NCBI GenBank assembly: GCA_923172585.1
Contig: OV298644.1
Location: 1,669,170-1,724,691 of the forward strand
DNA length: 55,522 nucleotides
Direction: 5' to 3'
Origin: Haemophilus influenzae
Lineage (GTDB): Bacteria; Pseudomonadota; Gammaproteobacteria; Enterobacterales; Pasteurellaceae
Below, piece by piece: positions 1 through 10,249 of this stretch (the stretch's first letter is position 1; every line of letters starts with the position of its first letter). Position numbers and translations under genes: made by a program. The notes beneath the pieces are model-generated. The model saw nothing but the letters and a program-made list of their open reading frames with translations, had not been told where the DNA came from and did no database searches.

Positions 1-3000
1 GTTACGTATTGCTGTATCGACCAAAATTTGCGGAAAACACATCATCATCTCTTTGCCCTGTGGAGAAATCTTCCATTTAGGTAAGATAATCAACCGCTTT
101 AATCGTACTGTACGCTGCAATGGCCAAGTACATATTAATTCAGACTAGAAATCACACGAGAAAACACACCGCCACGCATACAAACCAGACCATTGCCAAA
201 CGCTTAAATACAAACTCTCACGCACAATCAATCATACGCACGACCTTAACGATAATCCTCTAGCGGTGCAGATTAAAAGCATAGGTCAAGAAAAAACCCA
301 CCAACATAATAGCACCATAGCCTCCGAGCGTTTAATACAAAACATTTTTGCAATCCAATGAGCAAGCCTAGAATGCATCGCAATCTAAAATAAGTCATCG
401 GCTGCATAAATCCACGTAGGCATAATAGGTCTGGTCGGGGCGGAGCACATAACTAAAGCAACCGCCAAGAGATTTGGAAAAGCCATCCAAAATATTCATC
501 ATATATAACCCAGTAGCGATTCAACCTTTTGTACCCGCGTAGCACATGATCGAAAGCAACCAACATAGATGGACAAGATAATGCTGCTTACAAATACTCA
601 AAGCTCTTTGATTTCAACCTGAACATGGCCCGTAATTGAAACTATATCAAAACGACCACGCTCAAAATTCTGCGCTCAAATACTCGAAAACATATCTTGA
701 TTCTGCTCGATACCTTTGATAGATATCCATCGCGCAACGACAACCAAGATTCGGCTACAACACCAGCATAAAATCATATCCACTTGTAAACATTTTGCCA
801 AGCGTATAAAATCACGCTCAGGAGCAAGCAACTGCACGCACCTACTCCATATAAACCATTAACACTTGCGGAAAGATATGGGTCAAGCGTTGAAATGCAC
901 GAGAGACAGAATTAGCACCTGCTCCAGACGCATCAATCACAAAACGCCGAAAGGAAACATATAAGAAGATTCTCCGCCAATTAAAGCTCAAAACAAATCT
1001 GACAAACCCTCCACACGAATGGTAAGAATCAATATACCCCAGACAGGTATCATCAAAAATACTCGCCTTCTTCGACCCAAAGATCTACAACAATCTGCCA
1101 ACCGTCATCAACTGAATCGATTAGGAATGTCAATCATAACCCAACCGCTAAAACATTCTGACAGGTGATACTTCGCTACCCAAACTAAATCACGATGCTG
1201 CAACAGTCGTCAAAAAAAGCAAACCAATGAAACATTTCAATCAGACCTGCCAAACGAGAAGCCTGAACCGACAAGATCAGATAATATGCGATTTCTGAAC
1301 ATCTCAAAAAAACCACACAAACTCGAACAGCCGAATGATAGAATCTGATGCGCCAACATCTGAATCAAAGAACCACTAAACCGAGAGCGTGGCGTGAACA
1401 CTTGGGTTTAACGCCAACACAAAGATCGCAAACAGGCGAGGAATATCGCATAGAGATTGGATTCACAACTGAATAAATACCGAACCCCTTCGAGCGTAAA
1501 GAGAACACCGCAGGAAAATAACCCACAGCCACCGCAGCAAGAAGCCCTTCAAGGAAAATCTTAAACCAGCTGCATACCCACAACACGAAAAAATCAGAAC
1601 TTGCGAAAAAGCACTCACATTAAAATGAGCACACATCGCACTTGCTGCAGTTATAATCCAAGCCGTATCAATACAGAGCCGTAATCTGTCATCGTCAATC
1701 GCCTTTTGACACAAAGTGAAGCAAAGGATTGAAAGCGAGCAAATATAGGCTGCTCCAAGTTCATCATTGCTCTGCGGGGCAAGAGGTCCAAGAACAGAGC
1801 TGTAGGAAAACAGAGTGCGACCGCAAGGTTACTCCAGTAAAGACTTGTTTTAACACAAGATGCAGCATAGGCTGGAGCCAGCCAACATATTCTCATTCAC
1901 TCACGATCTTGCTGCGTGCAAGAAGGGCAAGAAAAGCACTTGAGGCAACGAAAGAGTCTGAAAGCAAGGTTGTGTCTAAAATCATCGTTGTAACTGGATT
2001 CAGCATTTTCTCTTGCTTAGCCTTCTATTGTCATTATTACGTCCAACTCATCTAGAACGAAAAATGGCATAACGCAATTGTCACAAAGCAAGAATCCAAT
2101 GAACAGACAGCAGAACGCTACGTAAAGCTGGACATAGTAATTTCATGCCGCTTTACCATTAAATGCTCAACACAACTCGAAAACGCCCAGCAATGGTAAC
2201 CCAATGCAGTCCAATCAAAACAACTACAACAGCCCCTAACGACATTGTAGAAAGAATAAAGATCCAACCAACCCATAACACATCCAATACCACACAACAG
2301 TCTTAACAGACGCTCATCTAAATTCCCATGCCAGCCAACCACTACCTCAAGTAACTTTTTCGACAGAACCAAGCTCAGCCAAATGCATAGCACTTCAAAT
2401 ACCAAGACACCAGTTTAAACAGATAAATCGATCAACGACCACAAATACTTCCGAACCCAACTATCTCTACCTAACTCATCGCCACTACCAAAACGGAATA
2501 ACAACCACGACCGGGAAACAAAATCAGGCCACGACGCTACGATACTTCCAACCATCTCCACTAGGCTCATCGACAATACCCAAACGAAGAGTAGCATAAA
2601 CACGATAGGAAACAAAATCACGCTGACGCTCATATTTCTTAATGAAAGAATGCGAAAATTTCAGCAATTTTAGAAAGCCTACCAAAAATAATTTAAATTT
2701 TCTTTAATTTTTGTAAATCCGCCACTTTCATGTCCACATTGAGCTAAAAACACATGCTGCATCTAATTCACACAACAAGCTTTTTCATCTGCACCGAAAA
2801 ACTTTGATAAACACCTTTAACTGCGACTGAGAAAATAATTTATCAAAGTACCAACAAAACATCATTGTCATCTTTTTCAATTCTCCGATTAATGAATTTA
2901 AATAAAAACTCGCAAATTTTTTCACACTACCAACAAAAACATCATCATACCAAAAATGAAGAATAATTCTGTAGTGCCGCAAATATAATACGTATACCTT

Positions 3001-3300
3001 GATCAACGAGAAATATAAACGCCACAAACACTACTGCATTAATTAAAACAAAGATTTCTTTGCTACTTACTCATAAACCCCAAATCTTAAAAGAGATATA
3101 TCAAAGAAATAACTCCAAAAAAAGCACTCTGTGTAGAGCGAGAACTACTAACATTGATTGCAACCAAGGATCATTAACCCCCAAACATCGTCTTTCTGCT
3201 AAATTCGCTTCAACCTGTTCGATTACGCAAAATAAAAGTCCCACGCTAACCTGAGCTGTAATATCGCAAAGGCGCAAGAATTCAACCTGTAATCCGATCA
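1..3300. other. no recognisable gene; A/C-rich, low-trust sequence
   Basis: I find no open frame here that looks like a protein family I know. Short open frames on both strands have composition-driven sequences (Cys/Trp/Leu-rich on the minus strand) and no ribosome binding sites. Up to about 2,640 the plus strand is rich in A and C and poor in T, unlike the clean parts of the window; the same bias returns at 49.6-52.9 kb where known genes are visibly corrupted. From position, this should be prophage DNA, but that is inference. Confidence 0.5.
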
Positions 3301-3980
3301 CCTTACAGAATGACCACCAGTTACAACTTAAAGATACGCTACCTTAATAGTTTTATAAATATAAATGCCTCACTTTTTACCGTCTGTTTCAAAAAGTTTC
3401 GAAATATCGCTTAATAATGCTTGAATATTTGAATTCCGATCAAGTGAGCGTGTAGTCGATTGAATTTTTAATACTATCGGCATTTTTTCATCTATTGGCA
3501 GATCTATGATTAAATGCAAGCAATTATTAATAATGCGTTAATAACGTATTAGGAAAAGTTTGTATCATTTAATAACATCGTTATCAACGATTAAATAACA
3601 GCGAAATACTCATGCTGTGTACTCCACGATTGCGTCTTGCACTGTAAAATCTCCGCTAGATTTTGTTAAATTTATTGCGCTTTATTAACTTACCTGCGCA
3701 AACCCTAGCACCCTATTAAGTGACCATAACAGAGAAAAAGATCTTCATTTCAATAGATTTTCGATATAAAATAATCTGGCGTATATTAATCCGCTAACTC
3801 CGCACCACAATTTTGGCATTTAATGCTTAGTCATTGCAATGACTATTTGTATTTCTTCAGTTGTGATCAAGCTATCGCGCACCTAAGCAACCTTCCGCAC
3901 ATATCGTAACGAAGTACATTTATTCGAATCATTTGATGAATACCCTCAATAGCATTATTACGAGCGCATTTTTTATGCCG
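3300..3980. other. unassigned stretch
   Basis: AT-rich sequence without an open frame I can support. Minus-strand reading near 3,780-3,960 gives short plausible pieces, including a CQNCGAELAD zinc-ribbon-like motif, separated by stops and frame changes. These may be the end of the phage gene whose clearer part lies at 3,980-4,225. Nothing else is recognisable. Confidence 0.3.
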
Positions 3981-4225
3981 CTTTAGTGAGTAATTTCGGA
4001 ATAGCTGTCAACGTCTCCTCTTCCGATAATTCCTTGCACTGTTCGTACAGACTTGGAAGCAACCAAAGGTCCACTTTTAAACGATATTGAAGTTAATCCC
4101 GATTGAATCGAGCATAGCCTACGAAAGTGTTATAACGTTGATATAATTCAGCTTCATTCGATAAGCCCAATACCTGGTAGCCCAGTACGTTGCATGCTTG
4201 TATAAATTCGCCTAAACTTAGCAAA
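3980..4225 (-). pseudogene. phage gene fragment, function unknown
   Basis: Reading the minus strand from about 4,225 gives a believable protein stretch that begins SLGEFIQACNVLGYQVLGLS, continues through ELYQRYNTFVGYARFNRD, and then WLLPSLYEQCKELSEEETL and AIPKLLTKAA, broken by one in-frame stop. The helical, charged composition is that of a real protein and differs from neighbouring noise. It resembles phage replication-associated proteins in texture, but I cannot name a family. No start codon can be chosen because the upstream sequence is corrupt. Confidence 0.35.
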
Positions 4226-5160
4226 TTCTGATTTGGCTTATCACGCATTTACGCAATAACTCATTTGACTTGCGTTAACTTTGCAATTCCATTTTCAGCA
4301 AAGCCTAAAATCTACTTGCGTTTTTCTATCTGCAATCACACAAAAGTAAGTTTAATCAACTCAGGGCAACTAGCGCACATTTAGTCGAACAACCTTTCAA
4401 TAAATTTCTCCACTTGTGCTAATACATCTTGCTGCAATTATCGATTAGTCAATTGATTCACAGTACATTCACCCAGTATTCAGGACGAATCCACGGCAAT
4501 GCATTTTATTCTGCAAAACTCATAAACCGTGCTTCGGATCTTCGCAGATTATCATCACGCCAATCCCAATATACATTAAATCCATGCCAATTGCGCACGA
4601 TCCAAATGTACACCACTCCATAAATCGCAATTCCTGCTTTACCCGCTTATTTGAGCAAACATCTAAGTGGAATTTCACAAATTGCCCCTCGCATGGTTTT
4701 ACGATACGCGATAAGATCTCTAGCATGCTGTCCTGTTATGCCAAACCTTTCACGCAAAATTACAGATTCGCTTCATAGCCTAGCCAAATGAGCTGCATTG
4801 ATTGGCCCTAAAGAGTGACTCGAAATGTTTGCAAATGTTTCACTACTCAATAGTGCAGATTTTTAACTACACACCTCAATATTTAAAACATATAAATTTG
4901 CACAAGAAACATCTTGATTTACTCGCGCTTTTTTGGTTACCAATGGGATTCCGTATCGACTCATTAATGTGACTAATAACGAAACGCATTGACACATCCC
5001 AATGATCCTCAATGTATTGATAACTAGGAAAACTAATTCCAACGTATTGGCATTATAGCTTGTTTGAAATGCGCACGTTTTCTAGCACCATTGCCAACCG
5101 TACAATTCCTTGCTTGAACCGTTAAACGCAAAATCATAGCATCAACTCTGAAGAATAACC

Positions 5161-5770
5161 TCAAACGATAAATTCAATGCCTTTATTTGCTGCACGCGAC
5201 TGTGAGTAATTGTGAGCGTGTTCATCAATACCTCTTACAACCGCATAACGATCTTTCCTACAAGCCGATTGATAAGGCAATAACACGCCCGCTTGACGAT
5301 ATAAATCTTTACCTTCCACCAATCGCTTGAATAATTCACGCTCAGGTAAATTCAAATTCTTCGCCGTCTCACGGAATCATTTACTCGGAACCACTTCCAA
5401 AAAGTGATCATCATCACCGACTTTAGGCGCTTTACGATCTTAATCAGCTTATAACTCAATAGCTAACATCAATGCCTCAAAAAATAATTACTCCCATATT
5501 TTCTGATGGTTTTTGTTGAAATTCTAACGCTTGCCAACGATCGACCAATGCTGCGGTAAATTCACGCGATAAGCGAACTACAGCGAATAAACTTATCCCG
5601 CTTGTTTAACTCATTGTAATCAAACCATTGATTTTTAGACTCACATTTTAATGGCTTAAATTGTGCGACTAAATCCGCGTAAATCAAATCTAGAATTTGA
5701 CGTAATACAGTTCTATGTTCTCAACGACCAATGGCCGCCATTGACGGAATAATCATCGTCTAGACACTTG
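5161..5770 (-). pseudogene. phage antirepressor (KilAC-type) fragment
   Basis: The minus strand reads as pieces of a phage antirepressor: an N-proximal part (VLRQILDLIYADLVAQFKPL, then NQWFDYNELNKRDKFI), a middle part (EFTAALVDRWQALEFQQKPS) and a C-terminal part (NLNLPERELFKRLVEGKDLY, GVLLPYQSACRKDRYAV, then SQSRAANKGIEFIV at the end). The C-terminal pattern, a helical segment followed by LY-R-x-GVLLPYQ and a final KGIEFI strand, is that of the KilAC domain that binds DNA in antirepressor-type proteins. Several frame changes and stops interrupt it. It faces away from a second, degenerate copy at 5,815-6,085. Family assignment is moderate; function as an antirepressor is inferred from family and prophage context. 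Confidence 0.5.
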
Positions 5771-5814
5771 CGTTTACGTTCGCAATCGGTAATAACAGCA
5801 AAATGAGCCTAATG

Positions 5815-6085
5815 TAGGTGAAGGCGATCACTATATCCAAAATCACACCAGTAAATAATTTCGTGGGACGACAAAGATCTTGAAAATACCTAATCTTACA
5901 TTGGTTAATCGATTGATTGACTTTACATATTTGAACCGTCAATTGTGCGTGCTTTTGCCTTATCGATCGGCAATCACGAAAGAACTTCTCACGGTTAATA
6001 CATGTACTGATGTAGATATTCACAATTACACTCAGAGTCGTCTAACAATCAAAGAACATAGAATTTATCGTGTAACGTTATGATT
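5815..6085 (+). pseudogene. second KilAC-like fragment, inverted copy of the 5,161-5,480 sequence
   Basis: On the plus strand this stretch reads GEGDHYIQ, then KILKIPNLTLVNRLIDFTYL, CVLLPYRSAITKELL and IHNYTQSRLTIKEHRI, which lines up piece by piece with the minus-strand KilAC fragment (GDDDHFLE, NLNLPERELFKRLVEGKDLY, GVLLPYQSACRKDRYAV, SQSRAANKGIEFI). DNA similarity continues beyond the protein end on both sides. It is either a diverged inverted duplicate or a fold-back assembly artefact; I lean to artefact because the surrounding sequence is unreliable. Confidence 0.4.
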
Positions 6086-6637
6086 TACAATTAATCCTAT
6101 GTACTATCCAATTAATGGTACCCGCAATGAATTGTACGTTTGGCAATAATGATAGAAAACTCGTTATTTTAAATCTAGATGATACTGCCAATGATAATGG
6201 AATTTGCTTACCACGTTAATTTTTATATTGCCGATAAATGCCAATTTTCTATACGTATGCGCGAATTGATGCATCTCTATATTCCTTAATGAATTAGCGA
6301 CGAAATTTACTCTTGCCTTTTTTATCCACCCAAATATTTCTCGCGTAGCAGCTAATCCAACTATTATGGCAAAAGGAGTAATATTTCAAATTCACTTTTC
6401 TCAATAGCAATGTGAGTAACCGAAACAAATTAAACTAATTGACAAGCGGCAATAAACTTAAATGTCCGATTAAACTCCTCATTACTAATAAAACGATCAG
6501 TGTGATAGGCGTGATATCCATACATTCCGCCACCTCGTATTACTTTTGCTTGCAATATTTCTATATAACCTGATTCGAAATCACTCTTGCAGATCGCGTT
6601 AATTTATAGCGTACCATTGCCTATTCCAGTTGGTAAA

Positions 6638-6883
6638 TTAAAGACATGCGATAATCGAAGAACATGACTTAATAATTTTGCTAAAGAGTCGAATTACATA
6701 CTCCGAGACATAACCTCCCAAAACTTGAGATAGAATCTCGGAATATCTTGTCTCGAATAAATATTCAGCAACTAGTAAAGCATTCAATATGCGACATTTT
6801 TCAATAACTCGGACCGATAGCCCGCATAAATCGGCTAATTTACCTGATCCCAAAGAGTCAATCATATGTGTTAAATTTTCCAT
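6638..6883 (-). pseudogene. Cro-like (YdaS-type) helix-turn-helix protein, damaged
   Basis: The minus strand starts MENLTHMIDSLGSGKLADLC followed by GLSVRVIEK, the pattern of small phage Cro/YdaS repressors in which an N-terminal helix is followed by K-LA-LCGVS-x-AV-KW. The rest of the 81-residue frame does not match the family and is probably out of frame. It is transcribed away from a CI-like repressor that starts near 6,889, which is the usual cI/cro arrangement; the few bases between them would then carry the operators. Assignment rests on the first 30 residues and on context. Confidence 0.5.
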
Positions 6884-6888
6884 ATATA

Positions 6889-7649
6889 ATGGCTTTAAAT
6901 GAACTTTGAATACATTACCATTTAGAACTGCAAATACATCAAAAAATAATAATAATTGAACTATTACTTCAAACCTGGATGAAAGGACTTACAGAAGGAA
7001 AAATTAAATGGTACCTTGCCGAAAGTTTATACATTGCGTTCAATCGTAAGAACATGCCTGAAAAAGTCTGGAAAAAAATTATTGAGATATGTTGAAAATT
7101 ATACCAAAAGCTGTGAGTAATTGATTCAATACAGAGATATTGCCAACTTATGTAAATATTTATGGAACGACTGACCTTGAGGATATAACAAAAGAAAGTC
7201 TAAATTATGACGATAAGAATGATTCTATTGATAAAATCGAAAAGCAAATTGTCTACACTTGGCTAAGTCCAATAAAAGCAGTACGATGAACTGATATTAA
7301 ATCACTAAAAGAATTTGACGGTTACGAGATGATCCCAAGCACTGGAATCGCCTCTGAAAAAACATTTTATCTGCGAATTGAAGAAAAAGCTATGATCCCC
7401 CGATTCAACTAGGGCTATCTGATGTTAATTGAGCCTGATATCGTGCCAACGTCAGGAAAATTCGAAGCAGCAAATAATGGAGACAACGAGGCAACATTTA
7501 AACAATACAAAGAGCTTGCCACGAAAACACTAGAACGCATACAGCACTTAGAGCTTGTGACGGTTAATCCAATGATCCCAACAGTAAGCTCGCTCAACCA
7601 AGAGATCCGCATTATTGGTATAGCAAGAGAACGCGTAGAAACGTTATAG
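6889..7649 (+). pseudogene. phage CI-like repressor (LexA/S24 peptidase fold), damaged
   Basis: The C-terminal half reads IPSTGIASEKTFYLRIEEKA, MIPRFN, GYLMLIEPDIVPTSGKFEAA, NNGDNEATFKQYKEL and ends SSLNQEIRIIGIARERVETL. This is the S24 autoprotease domain of lambdoid repressors: family members carry G-x-S-M-x-P at the nucleophile and a lysine in a TFKQ(Y/F) motif. Here the lysine is visible, but the serine position reads alanine (EEKAMIP). The N-terminal half (LTEGKIKWYLAESLYIAFNR and NMPEKVWKKIIEI) is separated by stops and frameshifts. In the family RecA-stimulated self-cleavage releases lysogeny. The HipA-like gene follows 12 bases downstream on the same strand. The serine change may be real or sequence error. 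Confidence 0.65.
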
Positions 7650-7661
7650 CGTGGAGAGAAA

Positions 7662-8456
7662 ATGAGGGTTGAATCGGTTGTAATGGCAACGCTAGAGAAA
7701 GTGTTATTGGACAAGAGAATGGATAAAATCATATTTATCAGAGAAAGAATGGAAATGGGGATAACCCGTCCCTATATTTGTCAAACAGATAAAGAGAATT
7801 GGTTTAGCATAAAAACATTGTCAATGATGCCAATCAGTCAATCATTAGCTGAAGTCATAGGCTCAACACTAGCTCATGAAATAGGGATCCCGTGCCCAAG
7901 TATTGATTTTGTTGAAATAACGCCGAAATCAACCCAATACGTTTCTTCGGAGTGGCGGAAAGACTTGGACAACGGAATAGCATTCGCATCATCATTTGTG
8001 GTAAATGCCAAAATTGCCAAAACCGTTCAAGTCAAAAATCCAGCATTTTTATCGGAACCAGAACAAAAATTACTCTATATGTTTGATCATTGGATTTTAA
8101 ATTCTGACAGAACCGGATCACAAGTCGGCACAGGAAATATTAATCTGCTTCTTGACGAACAACAGCAAAAAATTTTAGTGATAGACCATAATCTTGCTTT
8201 TGACGAAAGAGCTGATTTTTCTGAACATATCTTTTCACCACAGAACAGAGAGTGGCAACATGACTGTGTGGATAAACAAACTTTTACAGACAAAGCTATT
8301 GACACACTCAAAAAATCTGACCATATTTATCAGTCCATACCTGATGATTGGTTTGTTGGAGACGAAGAATTTCACAAAATTGAGCACCAAATCAACCGAA
8401 TAAAAGCACTTTTAAACCGAATAACACAAGAAAATTACTGGGACAACATAGAATGA
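7662..8456 (+). CDS. HipA-like kinase-fold protein (HipA_2 family)
   Basis: A 264-residue frame starts at an ATG seven bases after a GGAGAG ribosome site. Around residues 125-170 it carries MFDHWILNSDRTG, then GTGNINLLLD and ILVIDHNLAF, matching the catalytic loop (N-x-DR-x-x-N) and metal-binding IDH of HipA-type serine/threonine kinases. An upstream SIKTL lysine (about residue 50) would be the ATP-contacting residue, and LAEVIGSTLAHEIGIPCPS fits the N-lobe. The length fits the compact HipA_2 group, not full HipA (about 440 residues). Its TGA overlaps the ATG of the next gene (ATGA), so the two are translationally coupled. In other genomes this family is often paired with DUF3037 proteins; function of the pair is not established. 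It is the only long intact gene in the prophage part. Confidence 0.75.
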   Translation: MRVESVVMATLEKVLLDKRMDKIIFIRERMEMGITRPYICQTDKENWFSIKTLSMMPISQSLAEVIGSTLAHEIGIPCPSIDFVEITPKSTQYVSSEWRKDLDNGIAFASSFVVNAKIAKTVQVKNPAFLSEPEQKLLYMFDHWILNSDRTGSQVGTGNINLLLDEQQQKILVIDHNLAFDERADFSEHIFSPQNREWQHDCVDKQTFTDKAIDTLKKSDHIYQSIPDDWFVGDEEFHKIEHQINRIKALLNRITQENYWDNIE

Positions 8457-9266
8457 AACAACCTATTTTATACAGCTTTGTGCGGTATCGTCCGTACTTT
8501 GAAACAGGCGAGTTCGGCAATGTTGGCTTATTGATATGCGAGCCAGAAAAGTATTAACACACTTATAAACTTGTACCTAAATATAACAAACTCCTGAATG
8601 ATTTTTTCTAGAAAAGAAAAATTTATAAAACTGTGCGCCAAACGATTAATGATGAATTACAATATGCCGATAATCAGACAATTAACGGAACAACATAGGA
8701 TAAAACAACCTATTTTAACCAGCATATTGAGGTATAGAACGTACTGTTCAAACAGGCAATGCTGCGCTATGTATGGTTAATGATCTGCAAGAGTATTTTA
8801 ACAAGCTATATACGCAATTTATCCAAAATGCTGGAGTAAAAACAGAAAGCCAAGAACAAGTGATTTTGAAACATTACAAAACCTGTTTAGACAAGAAAAC
8901 GATAGTGTTCTTGCACAATACAAACAATATATCGTGAATGGTGATTTTGCTAAATTTGCCCTTCCTTTGACATTGAAAAACAAACAAGATAAACATATTT
9001 TAAAAGCGGTAAAACCTCTTGCATTCGATCAGGTTGAAAGTCCAAGCATGATTGAACATTATCATAGTTGTGTAGCGAAAATTAATCGCGCAGAGCAAGA
9101 AGGATTTATTAAAAGAGAGAATATTTTATTTGCGCATGATACACCAAACTCAGCGCATAAAGCTAATATTCTGGACACAATTAAGCGAACATTTGATCAC
9201 TTCAAGTTACAACACATTAGCTGGAATGAAGATAAACAAATTATTAATTTCGCCAAAGCAATCTAA
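8453..9266 (+). pseudogene. DUF3037 family protein, interrupted
   Basis: The start reads MKQPILYSFVRYRPYFETGE and FGNVGLLICEPEKY before a stop, typical of DUF3037 N-termini (they begin with a Y-S-x-VRY-x-P strand and a G-E-x-x-N-x-G-x-x-L motif). Later pieces in other frames continue it: TVRQTINDELQYADNQTING, TYFNQHIEV, VNDLQEYFNKLYTQFIQNAG, then an open stretch from 8,934 that ends SWNEDKQIINFAKAI. The full protein would be about 270 residues. The ATG overlaps the stop of the HipA-like gene. At least three frameshifts or stops are needed, in line with error seen all over this stretch, so the gene may be intact in the organism. Function unknown. Confidence 0.65.
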
Positions 9267-9300
9267 CCTTTAAACCGTGCACTAACGCCACATCATCTGA

Positions 9301-9326
9301 TGTCTCCGACATCAATGTCGGAGACA
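9301..9326. promoter_or_regulatory. perfect 12-bp-arm hairpin
   Basis: TGTCTCCGACAT and its exact complement ATGTCGGAGACA flank a 2-base loop, 35 bases after the DUF3037 stop codon. There is no T run directly after it, so it is not a classical terminator by itself; a terminator-like hairpin follows 15 bases later. It could be an operator, a second RNA 3' hairpin or a processing site. Confidence 0.5.
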
Positions 9327-9340
9327 TATCAACCACAATA

Positions 9341-9366
9341 AACCGCCTATTCTGGAGGTTTTTTAT
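9341..9366 (+). terminator. likely terminator after the HipA-like/DUF3037 pair
   Basis: AACCGCC and GGAGGTT pair (one mismatch) around a short loop and are followed by TTTTTT. The position, 75 bases after the DUF3037 stop codon, suits the end of the repressor/HipA-like/DUF3037 transcript. Confidence 0.55.
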
Positions 9367-9794
9367 TACTCAAATCTACCCTTGCTTAAATACGCCAAAT
9401 CTTGCTTATCTCCATCTCAATTTACTGCAACTCTCTAAAAATCCACCCTCATCACACTTGCTGAATGACAAATAAAACTTTATTAATCTCACAAAAACTA
9501 ACCTCAAAAATCACACCGCACTTTTCTATGTCTCGCTCATCTACTGGTTAAATAACAAGCAATTAAACGCCTCTTCTAACAGTTTATTTCTTTACAAATC
9601 AACTAAATCTAATCAATTAGCAAATTTTTTAAAAAAAATCTACTTTCTGCTATTAACTAAAATCCTCCTAACATCATAATAAACACATCAAAACTAGATA
9701 TACAATCTCAAAGCACCTTAAAAATTTGTGATGAAAAATTCCCCTTTCAGAGCTTTGTTAAAAAAGGCAATCAAACACTAGTTGATAAATTAAT
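9367..9794. other. AT-rich intergenic stretch
   Basis: No frame that I can support. It contains one imperfect uptake-signal-like AAAATCACACCGCACTTTT and many A and C runs. Composition resembles the other corrupted parts. Confidence 0.4.
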
Positions 9795-9935
9795 TTATTT
9801 AACGAAGTCAATAGCATGTAAACAATCAGTGAAATTTTTATAGAATTCCACGCTATCTGTAATGATTTTACTATTATCAGATTTTAGACGCCATCACCAT
9901 TCAATACGAGCGTACACATAAGTTTCAAATTTCAT
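9795..9935 (-). pseudogene. DUF1508 (YegP-like) mini-protein
   Basis: The minus strand reads MKFETYVYARIEW, a TGA, then WRLKSDNSKIITDSVEFYKN and FTDCLHAIDFVK before TAA, 47 codons in one frame. The single-repeat pattern Y-x-W-R-W-R-L-K-x-x-N-x-x-I-I-x-x-S-x-x-Y followed by C-x-x-x-I is the DUF1508 (YegP) fold. The TGA sits where the family has arginine (W-R-W), so CGA to TGA explains it. Small single-repeat DUF1508 proteins occur in prophages; their role is unknown. The TGA may be a sequence error. Confidence 0.6.
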
Positions 9936-9948
9936 AAAAAAGTCCTCA

Positions 9949-10249
9949 ATGAAAAAGTATTTAGTCCATTGTTAATTCCAATTCAACCAAATGGTCATTC
10001 GATGTTTACGCAAATAACGCGGAAGAAGCCAAAGAAAAAATAAAGGCAATGTCCCAAGCTATTTATGATGGCGAATTACAATTTGAGATGCACATCCCAG
10101 AAAATCAGCGTCCACAAAGTTTCAAATTACATACAGGGATAATCAAAAAGTATTTATTCAATTATGACTTCCAAGGCACCAAATGGGCATGCGATTTGGT
10201 TAAAGCAACTAACTCGGAAGAAGCACAGAAGAAAAAACAACGGTGCTAA
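9949..10249 (+). pseudogene. small phage protein made of two related halves, one frameshift
   Basis: From the ATG at 9,949 the sequence reads MKKYLVHC, shifts frame once, then continues WSFDVYANNAEEAKEKIKAM, QAIYDGELQFEMHIPENQ and ends KKYLFNYDFQGTKWACDLVK, ATNSEEAQKKKQRC. The two halves match each other: KKYLVH-x-F-N-x-x-KWSFDVYANNAEEAKEKI against KKYLFNYDFQGTKWACDLVKATNSEEAQKK. So this is a duplicated roughly 35-residue unit of about 100 residues in all. I do not recognise a named family. It lies back to back with the DUF1508 gene. Confidence 0.5.

Noticed and set aside
2118-3027. Minus-strand frames of 70-95 codons as membrane proteins.
   Set aside because: They are Cys/Trp/Val/Leu-rich only because the plus strand is A/C-rich; no ribosome sites, no family text, and the same pseudo-proteins appear opposite known genes at 50-53 kb.
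8448-8800. Apparent repeat of AAACAACCTATTTTA text at 8,456 and 8,701 as a duplicated start of the DUF3037 gene.
   Set aside because: The second stretch reads, in the right frame, TYFNQHIEV and then the middle of the same protein, so it is a different part of the gene with chance similarity.
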